Positions 40,437-46,381 of a stretch of DNA of 46,381 nt are shown piece after piece. The translations under genes were made by a program, and so were the position numbers. The notes under the pieces were generated by a model. The model had not been told where the DNA came from and searched no databases. It saw nothing but the letters and a program-made list of their open reading frames with translations. The DNA is taken from assembly GCF_016031655.1 (NCBI RefSeq), contig NZ_JACCHQ010000042.1, positions 1-46,381 of the forward strand, read 5' to 3'. The stretch is from Bradyrhizobium glycinis. Its GTDB lineage: Bacteria; Pseudomonadota; Alphaproteobacteria; Rhizobiales; Xanthobacteraceae. Each line of letters begins with the position of its first letter. Position 1 is the first letter of the stretch.

Positions 40437-40709
40437 TTAGTGCACGCTCACTGCTTGCAGCTCGTTGCTCCAGGCGTTGGCGATCGCAGCTTCGCGGCTG
40501 TCGGTCAGCATGATCGGCGTGCCGTCGGCGGCGTGGAGCGCGAACAGCTTGAGGCCCGGCGCAATTTTCGGCGCCTCGGGGAACAGGTCCGGCACGTCCT
40601 CTGAGCGGATCTGCTTCACATAGGCGATATGGCCTTCGCCCAGGGTTGCCAAGGTCTCCGGAGAGACGTTCTTGGCTTCGTATTCGAACGCAACGTGACC
40701 TTCACTCAT
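40437..40709 (-). CDS. DUF1150-family small protein
   Basis: This is a 90-residue alphaproteobacterial protein (ETLATLGEGHIAYVKQIRSE and LKLFALHAADGTPIMLTDSR are the family core). Its function is unknown. It is commonly encoded right after an Hsp20 gene, as here (50 bp downstream, same strand), which suggests heat-shock co-expression. The string GTPIMLTDSREAAIANAW is highly conserved. It may assist the small heat-shock protein, but that is inference. Confidence 0.85.
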   Translation of the reverse strand: MSEGHVAFEYEAKNVSPETLATLGEGHIAYVKQIRSEDVPDLFPEAPKIAPGLKLFALHAADGTPIMLTDSREAAIANAWSNELQAVSVH

Positions 40710-40759
40710 GGTCTCGACTCCTCTGGAACACTAAGCGGTCGAGTCCGCTACTCGTTCCA

Positions 40760-41185
40760 TTATTCGTGCTCATTGATAGCGATTGTCTTAACGATCCGCT
40801 CCGGTTCAGGCCGGGCCAGATCGATCGACAACAGCCCGTTCTTCAGATCCGCACCCAGCACCAGCATCCCCTCTGCCAGCACGAAGGTGCGCTGGAAGTG
40901 GCGCGCGGCGATGCCGCGATGGATGTATTGCCGGGTCTTGTCGTCCTGCTGCCGCCCGCGGATCACGAGCTGGTTTTCCTCAATGGTTACATCGAGTTGG
41001 TCGCGCGTAAATCCGGCGACCGCCAGCGTGATGCGCAAACGCTCGGGCTGGCCGTCCGTGCGGTCACACCTCTCGATATTGTAGGGAGGATAACCGTCGG
41101 CGCCTTTGACGACCCGATCGAGCACGCGCTCGATCTCGTCGAAGCCCAGCAGGAAGGGACTGGAGAGCGTTGGAACACGAGACAT
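40760..41185 (-). CDS. Hsp20 small heat-shock protein
   Basis: This is a 141-residue class A-type sHSP. The N-terminal arm is VPTLSSPFLLGFDEIERVLD. The alpha-crystallin domain starts PPYNIERCDR and ends GLLSIDLARPEP, with family strings LRITLAVAGFTRDQLDV and YIHRGIAARHFQRTFVLAEG. It holds unfolding proteins in an ATP-independent way. It is preceded by a sigma-32-type promoter and a hairpin hiding its ribosome-binding site, as in ROSE-controlled Bradyrhizobium sHSP genes. DUF1150 follows. Confidence 0.92.
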   Translation of the reverse strand: MSRVPTLSSPFLLGFDEIERVLDRVVKGADGYPPYNIERCDRTDGQPERLRITLAVAGFTRDQLDVTIEENQLVIRGRQQDDKTRQYIHRGIAARHFQRTFVLAEGMLVLGADLKNGLLSIDLARPEPERIVKTIAINEHE

Positions 41186-41192
41186 AGTTTAC

Positions 41193-41216
41193 AAAGTCCT
41201 CGCAGAAAGCGACTTT
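41193..41216 (-). promoter_or_regulatory. Candidate RNA thermometer hairpin over the hsp20 Shine-Dalgarno
   Basis: On the mRNA, AAAGTCGC and GCGAGGACTTT pair around TTTCT, placing AGGA (41197-41200, 11-12 nt before AUG) inside the stem. Alternative pairing of UUCU with AGGA over a GCG loop resembles the last helix of ROSE elements. It is short, with only the SD-proximal hairpin clear. Confidence 0.5.
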
Positions 41217-41254
41217 GGTGCATCAGGGCCCGCGAGCGGCGCCCCTTGATCAGC

Positions 41255-41284
41255 AATATGGGCATGTTCCCCTGTGGGTTCAAG
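41255..41284 (-). promoter_or_regulatory. RpoH (sigma-32) promoter of hsp20
   Basis: CTTGAA (41279-41284), 16 nt, CCCATATT (41255-41262) on the minus strand matches the heat-shock consensus CTTGAA / CCCATNT. Expected start is about 41248, giving a ~63-nt leader that includes the hairpin at 41193-41216. Confidence 0.75.
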
Positions 41285-41350
41285 GACGTAGCGGGGAGCC
41301 TGTGGACGGGCCGATTCCACCGTCGATAGGCTCGACATAGCCTCAGCTGC

Positions 41351-41434
41351 GTCATGGCCGGGCTCGTCCCGGCCATCCACGACCTTGCTCGCGGCACTGA
41401 GAACGTGGATGCCCGGGACTAGCCCGGGCATGAC
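41351..41434. repeat. Palindromic repeat, GTCATGGCCGGG...CCCGGGCATGAC type
   Basis: The arms gtcatggccgggctcgtcccggccatccacg and cgtggatgcccgggactagcccgggcatgac face each other between the ugp terminator and the hsp20 promoter. It is a close relative of the copy at 40172, one on each side of the heat-shock operon. Confidence 0.85.
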
Positions 41435-41455
41435 GAATTCGCGAGAAATTTCTCC

Positions 41456-41492
41456 AACAAAAACAAACCCCCTTCTACTGTGCATGGGGTTG
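41456..41492 (-). terminator. Terminator after ugpC
   Basis: On the minus strand AACCCC (from 41487-41492) pairs with GGGGTT (from 41467-41472) and is followed by TGTTTTTGTT. The stem is short with a 14-nt loop, but the T-run is good. It lies 37 bp past the ugpC stop. Confidence 0.6.
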
Positions 41493-41528
41493 TTTTCGCA
41501 CTTTTGTTGTCTGGCTCTTCGGAAGCCG

Positions 41529-42617
41529 TCAGGTCTCGATCCGCTTCCGCCCGTCGCCGCTGAACAGATGCAGCTTGGCCCGCACCGCCGCGACACGGAT
41601 TCTCGCGCCGATGGCGGGGGCTTGGGTTCCGGGAATGCGGACGATGACCTCGCCGGGCGGCAGCTCGCCGGGCGTGGCGGCGACGCGTTGGTCCTCCTGC
41701 TCGCGGGAGCCGTAGACGAAGGTCTCGGCGCCGACGCGCTCGATCGCCTCCACGGTGAGCGGCAAGGCGACGCCGCCGGCCGGCGTCTCGTCGGTGATGA
41801 CGAAATCCTCCGGGCGGATGCCGACGATGCCGGCATCGGCCGCATTGCTGCCGGCGAGCTGCGACCGGATCTCCTCGGGCCGCGTCGACATCAAGTTCAT
41901 CGGCGGCGCGCCGATGAACGAGGCGACGAAGGTCGTTGCCGGCTTCTCGTAGATCTCAAGCGGATTGCCGACCTGCTCGACTTGGCCGCCATTCATCACC
42001 ACGAGAATATCGGCGAGCGTCATCGCCTCGAGCTGGTCATGGGTGACGTAGATCGACGTCGTGTTGAGCCGGCGCTGCAATTTGCGGATCTCGACCCGCA
42101 TCGCGATGCGCAGCTTGGCGTCGAGGTTGGAGAGCGGCTCGTCGAACAAAAACACCTTCGGTTGGCGCACGATGGCGCGGCCCATGGCGACGCGCTGGCG
42201 CTGGCCGCCGGAGAGCTGGCGCGGCTTGCGCTCCAGCATGGCGGAGAGCTCGAGCACGCGCGCAGCTTCCTCGACGCGGGTCTTGATCTCGGCCTCGGCC
42301 ATGCCGCGGTTGCGCAGGCCATAGGCCATGTTGTTGTAGACGCTCATATGCGGATAGAGCGCGTAGTTCTGGAACACCATCGCAATGTCGCGGTCGGCGG
42401 GCTCGATCCCGTTGACGACGCGGCCGCCGATGTCGATCTCGCCGCCGGTGACCGTCTCCAGCCCCGCGACCATGCGCAGCAGCGTGGACTTGCCGCAGCC
42501 GGAGGGGCCGACCAGCACGCAGAACTGTCCGTCGCCGACATCGACGTCGACGCCCTTGATGGCCTCGAAGCCGCCGGGATAGGTCTTGCGGACGCTGCGC
42601 AGGGTGACGTTAGCCAT
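41529..42617 (-). CDS. ugpC: Glycerol-3-phosphate ABC transporter ATPase UgpC
   Basis: This 362-residue MalK-type ATPase has Walker A GPSGCGKSTLLRM, signature LSGGQRQR, Walker B VFLFDEPLSNLD and switch His in YVTHDQLEAMTL. A C-terminal OB-fold regulatory domain (from about 240, EEIRSQLAG and VVGIRPEDF-like GIRPEDFVI) is typical of sugar importers. It is last of ugpBAEC, 6 bp after ugpE. It could in principle serve other MalK-type importers too. Confidence 0.93.
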   Translation of the reverse strand: MANVTLRSVRKTYPGGFEAIKGVDVDVGDGQFCVLVGPSGCGKSTLLRMVAGLETVTGGEIDIGGRVVNGIEPADRDIAMVFQNYALYPHMSVYNNMAYGLRNRGMAEAEIKTRVEEAARVLELSAMLERKPRQLSGGQRQRVAMGRAIVRQPKVFLFDEPLSNLDAKLRIAMRVEIRKLQRRLNTTSIYVTHDQLEAMTLADILVVMNGGQVEQVGNPLEIYEKPATTFVASFIGAPPMNLMSTRPEEIRSQLAGSNAADAGIVGIRPEDFVITDETPAGGVALPLTVEAIERVGAETFVYGSREQEDQRVAATPGELPPGEVIVRIPGTQAPAIGARIRVAAVRAKLHLFSGDGRKRIET

Positions 42618-42623
42618 AAGTCT

Positions 42624-43472
42624 CTACTTCTCCGTCTCGACCAGGCCGCGCACGAACAATTTCTGCATGGCGACGACGACGACCACCGGCGGCAGCATGG
42701 CGAGCACGGCGGTTGCCATCACGATCGGCCATTCGGTCAGCGCGTCGGTGGTGGTGATCATCTTGCGGATGCCGATCTGGATGGTCTGCATGTCGTCGCG
42801 CGTGGTGATCAACAGCGGCCAGAGATATTGATTCCAGCCGAGAATGAACAGGATCACGAACAGCGCCGCCATGTTGGTGCGCGACAGCGGCAAGAGCGTA
42901 TCCCAGAAGAAGCGGAAGGGGCCGGCACCGTCGATGCGCGAGGCTTCCAGCAATTCGTCCGGCACGGTCATGAAGAACTGGCGGAACAGCAGTGTCGCGG
43001 TGGCCGATGCGATCAGCGGCAGCGACAGGCCGGCATAGCTGTCGAGCATGTGCAGATCGGCGACGATCTTGTAGGTCGGATAGATGCGAACCTCGACCGG
43101 TAGCATCAACGTGATGAAGATGAGCCAGAAGATCGACATCCGGAACGGGAAGCGGAAGTATACGATCGCATAGGCCGAGATGATCGAGATCGCGATCTTG
43201 CCGACCGCGATCAAGAGCGCCATCACCAGCGAGTTCAGCATCATGTGGCCGACCGGCTCGCGCGTCGAGCCGCTCGTGCCAACGAAGATGGTCTGGTAGT
43301 AGGTCTTGAAGAAATGACCGCCGGGCAGCAGCGACATCTGCCCGTTGGCGATCACCGCGTTGTCCTGGGTCGATGCCACGAAGGCGAGATAGACCGGGAA
43401 GGCGACGATCGCGATCCCGATCCAGAGGATGATATGGGCAATGTAGCGCCGAAAGCCTTCTTCCTCGACCAT
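42624..43472 (-). CDS. ugpE: Glycerol-3-phosphate ABC permease UgpE
   Basis: This is a 282-residue MalG-type permease with six helices. The EAA loop that contacts the ATPase is DELLEASRIDGAGPFRFFWD. The N-terminus (HIILWIGIAIVAFPVYLAFV) and the large periplasmic loop with GHFFKTYYQTIFVG match UgpE. Its ATG overlaps the ugpA TGA by one base (TGATG), implying coupled translation and a 1:1 permease pair. Confidence 0.93.
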   Translation of the reverse strand: MVEEEGFRRYIAHIILWIGIAIVAFPVYLAFVASTQDNAVIANGQMSLLPGGHFFKTYYQTIFVGTSGSTREPVGHMMLNSLVMALLIAVGKIAISIISAYAIVYFRFPFRMSIFWLIFITLMLPVEVRIYPTYKIVADLHMLDSYAGLSLPLIASATATLLFRQFFMTVPDELLEASRIDGAGPFRFFWDTLLPLSRTNMAALFVILFILGWNQYLWPLLITTRDDMQTIQIGIRKMITTTDALTEWPIVMATAVLAMLPPVVVVVAMQKLFVRGLVETEK

Positions 43473-44353
43473 CAGTAGGTCACCTTGCGTTCGACGAAGC
43501 GGAACTGGATGCCCGTCAGCACGATCACCATGATCATCAGGATCACCGATTGCGCCGCGGAGCTGCCGAGGTTTCCGCCGAGCAGGCCGTCGGTATAGAC
43601 CTTGTAGACCAGCGTCTCGGTCGACTTGCCCGGACCGCCGCGGGTCATGGTGTCGATGATGCCGAACGTGTCGAAGAAGGCGTAGACGATGTTGACGACC
43701 AGGAGGAAGAAGATGGTCGGCGACAGCAGCGGGAAGATCACGGTCCAGAACCTGCGCATCGGGCGGGCGCCGTCGATCGCGGCCGCCTCGATCACGCTTC
43801 TGGGGATGCTCTGCAGGCCGGCGAGGAAGAACAGGAAGTTGTAGGAGATCTGTTTCCAGGCGGCGGCCAGGATGATCAGCGCTGCGGCCTGGTCGCCGTC
43901 GAGCAGCGGATTCCAGTCGATGCCCAGCGCTCGCAGGTAGCGCGAGAGCACGCCGAGCGAGGGGTGCAGCATGAAGATCCAGAGCACGCCGACCACGGGC
44001 GGCGCCACCGCATAGGGCCAGATCAGCAGCGTGCGGTAGAGCATGGAGCCGCGCAACGGCTTGTCCGCCATCACGGCGAGCAGCAGCGCGAACGACAGCG
44101 ATGAGACCGCGATCGCGAACGAGAAGAAGAAGGTGCGCAGGATCGCCTCGAAATAGGCGCGCTCCCTGAACAGCTCGAGATAATTGTCGAACCAGACGAA
44201 GCTGGTCGACAGGCCGAAGGCGTCCTGGAGCAGGAAGGACTGGATCACCGCCTGCAAGGCCGGCCAGTAGAAGAAAATCAGGACGATCGCGAGCTGCGGC
44301 GCAACCAGCGCATAGGGCAATAGCTTCGATTGGAAAATGGCTTGCTTTTGCAT
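43472..44353 (-). CDS. ugpA: Glycerol-3-phosphate ABC permease UgpA
   Basis: This is a 293-residue MalF-type permease with six helices. LLPYALVAPQLAIVLIFFYW is the UgpA-like start. LLIWPYAVAPPVVGVLWIFM and the EAA loop RSVIEAAAIDGARPMRRFW are clear. It forms the channel with UgpE. It lies between ugpB (49-bp gap) and ugpE (1-base overlap). Confidence 0.94.
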   Translation of the reverse strand: MQKQAIFQSKLLPYALVAPQLAIVLIFFYWPALQAVIQSFLLQDAFGLSTSFVWFDNYLELFRERAYFEAILRTFFFSFAIAVSSLSFALLLAVMADKPLRGSMLYRTLLIWPYAVAPPVVGVLWIFMLHPSLGVLSRYLRALGIDWNPLLDGDQAAALIILAAAWKQISYNFLFFLAGLQSIPRSVIEAAAIDGARPMRRFWTVIFPLLSPTIFFLLVVNIVYAFFDTFGIIDTMTRGGPGKSTETLVYKVYTDGLLGGNLGSSAAQSVILMIMVIVLTGIQFRFVERKVTY

Positions 44354-44402
44354 GATGTCCGCGGGGGCGGCAGGCCGGCTGACCGGCCTGCCGCTTGTCG
44401 CC

Positions 44403-45719
44403 TTACTTCACGGCAGTCTTTTCGAACTGGCGCAGCATGGTGTTGCCGCGCTCCACCGCCGCGTCCAGCGCCTGCTTGGCGGTCTTCTTGCCGGCCAGCG
44501 CCTGCTCGATCTCCTCCGCCCAGACGTCACGGAGCTGCACCATGTTGCCGAGGCGCAGGCCGCGCGAATTCTCGGTCGGCTCCTTGTTGGTCAGCTCGAG
44601 CAGCGGCGTCTCCAGATAAGGCTGGTCCTTGTAGAAGCCCTCGGCCTTGGCCTTCTCATACGCCGCCTTGGTGATCGGCAGATAGCCCGAGGCCTTGTGG
44701 ATGTAGACTTGGCGATCGGTGTCCGAGAGGAAGGTGAGGAATTTTGCGACGCCCTTGTACTCGTCGGCCGACTTGCCGCCCATCACCCAGAGCGAGGCAC
44801 CGCCGATGATCGAGTTCTGCGGCGCGCCCTTGGCGTCCGGATAATAGGGCATCGGCACCGCAGTGAAGGCGAACTTGGCCTGCGCCTTGACGTTGCCGAA
44901 GAACGCCGACGAGGTCAGGTAGAGCGGGCATTCGCCCGACGTGAAGCGGCCTTCGCCGGTGTTGGTGCGGCCGGCATAGTCGTAGGTCTTGTCCTTCTGG
45001 AGCTCGACCAGGTTTTCGAGATGCTTGACCTGGAGCGGTCCGTTGAAGGAGAGCACGGTGTCGAAGCCGTCGAGGCCGTTGGCCTTGGTCGACAGCGGCA
45101 CGTTGTGCCAGGCGGACAACTGCTCGAGATTGACCCAGGTGACCCAGGAGTTGGAGAAGCCGCAGGTGGCGTGGCCGTTGGCGCGGAGCTTCTTGGCCGC
45201 ATCGAAGACTTCCGGCCAGGTCTTCGGAATCTCGACATTGGCCTTCTTCAGCTCGTCGAGGTTGACCCACATCACCGTGGAGGACGAGTTGAACGGGAAC
45301 GAGAGCATCTCGCCCTTCGAGGTCGAGTAATAGCCGGTGATCGCGGGCAGATAGGCCTTGGGGTCGAACTTCTCGCCGGCGTCCTGCATCAGCTTGTAGA
45401 CCGGCTTCACGGCGCCGGTCGCCGCCATCATGGTGGCGGTGCCGACCTCGAACACCTGCATGATGTGCGGCGCGTTGCCGGCGCGGAACGCGGCGATGCC
45501 GGCGTTCATCGTGTCGGCGTAGTTGCCCTTGTAGGTCGGGATCACCTTGTAGTCGCTCTGCGTGGTGTTGAAGTCGTTGGCGAGCCTGACGATGACGTCG
45601 TTGTTGGCGCCGGTCATCGCGTGCCACCACTGGATTTCGGTCACCGCGAGTGCCGGCGAGGTGCCGAGACCAACCGTGAGTGCGACAGCCGTCGCCGCGC
45701 CAAAATGTCGAAGAGCCAT
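44403..45719 (-). CDS. ugpB: Periplasmic glycerol-3-phosphate binding protein UgpB
   Basis: This 438-residue solute-binding protein has a signal peptide (ALRHFGAATAVALTVGLGTSPALA, cleavage about ALA-VT). The mature start TEIQWWHAMTGANNDVIVRL and the string VIPTYKGNYADTMNAGIAAF with GNAPHIMQVFEVGTATMMA are nearly those of E. coli UgpB. It binds sn-glycerol-3-phosphate or glycerophosphodiesters. ATG 45719 has GGAGG 8 nt upstream. A TTG 3 bases earlier is unlikely. A PHO box lies about 55 bp upstream, so phosphate starvation should induce the operon. Confidence 0.96.
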   Translation of the reverse strand: MALRHFGAATAVALTVGLGTSPALAVTEIQWWHAMTGANNDVIVRLANDFNTTQSDYKVIPTYKGNYADTMNAGIAAFRAGNAPHIMQVFEVGTATMMAATGAVKPVYKLMQDAGEKFDPKAYLPAITGYYSTSKGEMLSFPFNSSSTVMWVNLDELKKANVEIPKTWPEVFDAAKKLRANGHATCGFSNSWVTWVNLEQLSAWHNVPLSTKANGLDGFDTVLSFNGPLQVKHLENLVELQKDKTYDYAGRTNTGEGRFTSGECPLYLTSSAFFGNVKAQAKFAFTAVPMPYYPDAKGAPQNSIIGGASLWVMGGKSADEYKGVAKFLTFLSDTDRQVYIHKASGYLPITKAAYEKAKAEGFYKDQPYLETPLLELTNKEPTENSRGLRLGNMVQLRDVWAEEIEQALAGKKTAKQALDAAVERGNTMLRQFEKTAVK

Positions 45720-45773
45720 CAAGAAAACCTCCCTTGCCCGTCACTAAAGAAGCGCTTGCGCTAGCAGCGCCAT

Positions 45774-45791
45774 ATGACGTTCACATGACTG
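45774..45791 (-). promoter_or_regulatory. PHO box upstream of ugpBAEC
   Basis: On the minus strand CAGTCAT, GTGA, ACGTCAT are two 7-bp PhoB half-sites spaced 4 nt (11-bp period), 6 of 7 and 5 of 7 matches to CTGTCAT. Position about 55-70 bp before the ATG fits PhoB activation. Confidence 0.7.
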
Positions 45792-45949
45792 TGTAAGCGG
45801 GAGAAACGAAAGCAGCAAGCGCGGCCAAATGGGAAGTCGTCAAATAGGCGAAGAGGAAGCGGTCAGCCGACTCCATTCGCGCTGCACATGCGTGCGCGCG
45901 CCGCAGTGCGGTATTGGTTGATGTGAAGTATTTAGCCGCGGGCTCAGAA

Positions 45950-46085
45950 ACCTCTCCCGCTTGCGGGAGAGGTCGACGCGTCCGGGCGATGCGAAGCATC
46001 GTCCCGCGCGTCGGGTGAGGGCTTTCTCCTCTAGGGGATTGTCCCGTTGCGGCGAGACCCTCTCCCCAGCCCTCCCCCGCAAGCG
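45950..46085. repeat. Palindromic repeats, the last one interrupted by the IS
   Basis: The hairpin cctctcccgcttgcgggagagg (about 45953-45974) is followed by gggtgaggg and a facing copy ccctctccccagccctcccccgcaagc (46059-46084). Its second half (gcgggggaggg) is missing because IS sequence starts at 46086. Between 45793 and 45949 no gene or clear signal is seen. Confidence 0.8.
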
Positions 46086-46106
46086 TAGGGCTATCGCATA
46101 TGAGCG
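46086..46106 (+). mobile_element. ISAs1-family terminal inverted repeat (transposase 3' side)
   Basis: TAGGGCTATCGCATATGAGC is the inward-reading end and contains the transposase stop codon. It pairs with the end at 265-284 of the other copy. The IS has entered the loop-side of a GC-rich palindrome. Confidence 0.75.
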
Positions 46107-46381
46107 AGGGCGGAGAGAAGGAAGTCGTTATTCCATCTGGCTTCGAGCATTTTGTGGCTGGTGCGGGCAGGTCCAGGTGTTGCCTGCAGCGTATTGATAG
46201 CCAGCTTGCGGATGGCTGCGAGGTTTTCGGCAGCATGGCCTTTCCGGCTGCGGCAAGCGTCCTCGTCGAACAGAACGTCGAGAACCCAGTGCAAATTGTT
46301 TTCGATGCCCCAATGAGCGCGCACGGCTTCAAGCAGCTTCTTGGCTGGGAGCGGACGCGATGCCAGGAAGTATCGAGCCGT
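46091..46381 (-). CDS. ISAs1-family transposase, C-terminal part (cut by window edge)
   Basis: 97 codons in frame from the window edge read ARYFLASRPLPAKKLLEAVR, then AHWGIENNLHWVLDVLFDED and ACRSRKGHAAENLAAIRKLA. The string HWGIENNLHWVLDVxFxED is the ISAs1/H-repeat transposase C-terminus and contains the last catalytic Glu (IEN). The stop TAG lies inside the terminal repeat. It has the same orientation as the N-terminal fragment at 1-194, but the two visible pieces do not overlap, so identity cannot be tested here. Confidence 0.9.
   Translation of the reverse strand, partial: TARYFLASRPLPAKKLLEAVRAHWGIENNLHWVLDVLFDEDACRSRKGHAAENLAAIRKLAINTLQATPGPARTSHKMLEARWNNDFLLSALAHMR

Noticed and set aside
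41385..43103. Plus-strand frame of 572 codons over ugpC and ugpE
   Set aside because: Antisense shadow, rich in Asp, His and Gln with no domain; ugpC and ugpE have all their motifs on the other strand.

Overview
The window looks like a chromosomal segment of a Bradyrhizobium-type alphaproteobacterium (Hyphomicrobiales). This rests on high GC, the gene order rnd-lptC-lptA-lptB-rpoN-hpf-ptsN, an fzlA/queG/uppP neighbourhood, a fused HAD-UbiA protein, and dense families of palindromic intergenic repeats. Both ends lie inside copies of an ISAs1-family insertion sequence in the same orientation. The first 284 bases hold its 5' end and the last ~296 bases its 3' end, so the window is probably an assembly piece bounded by a repeated IS. 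No ribosomal RNA operon or CRISPR array was seen. One tRNA (Leu, anticodon CAG) is present.

1-6.5 kb: metal homeostasis and single genes. A CsoR-type repressor is divergent from a YHS-domain copper ATPase, and a canonical nikR follows the ATPase on the same strand. A permuted NlpC/P60-like hydrolase and a Tat-exported flavin amine oxidase come next. 6.5-13.8 kb: translation core on the minus strand (infC; rpmI-rplT; pheS-[DUF559]-pheT-tauE). A small DUF559/Vsr-like endonuclease gene, bracketed by inverted copies of a GC-rich palindrome, sits between pheS and pheT. It is the most unusual structure in the window. 14-18.4 kb: an alpha/beta hydrolase, an NTF2-like protein, a thioesterase, queG and the GST-fold division protein gene fzlA. 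18.5-26.4 kb: uppP, a dprE1-like oxidase broken by a one-base frameshift, a dprE2-like reductase, an NDUFA9-like protein, tRNA-Leu, an MFS exporter, parDE, and a UbiA phosphoribosyltransferase with a degenerate HAD domain. The last three enzymes (dprE1, dprE2, ubiA) match the polyprenyl-phosphate-arabinose pathway.

26.5-33.1 kb: the rnd-lptC-lptA-lptB-rpoN-hpf-ptsN block, covering LPS transport, sigma-54, ribosome hibernation and nitrogen PTS. A perfect -24/-12 sigma-54 promoter lies in front of ptsN. 33.2-35.7 kb: an O-antigen ligase/polymerase-like protein with a secreted GH5 glycanase, possibly preceded by a small coupled ORF. 35.8-40 kb: a TetR-molybdenum hydroxylase operon with 4-base overlaps. 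40.4-41.3 kb: a heat-shock operon (Hsp20-DUF1150) with a sigma-32 promoter and a hairpin that masks its ribosome-binding site. 41.5-45.8 kb: ugpBAEC, the glycerol-3-phosphate importer, behind a PHO box.

All function calls come from reading protein motifs and gene order; no database search was run. Start codons are inferred from ribosome-binding sites and family N-termini.
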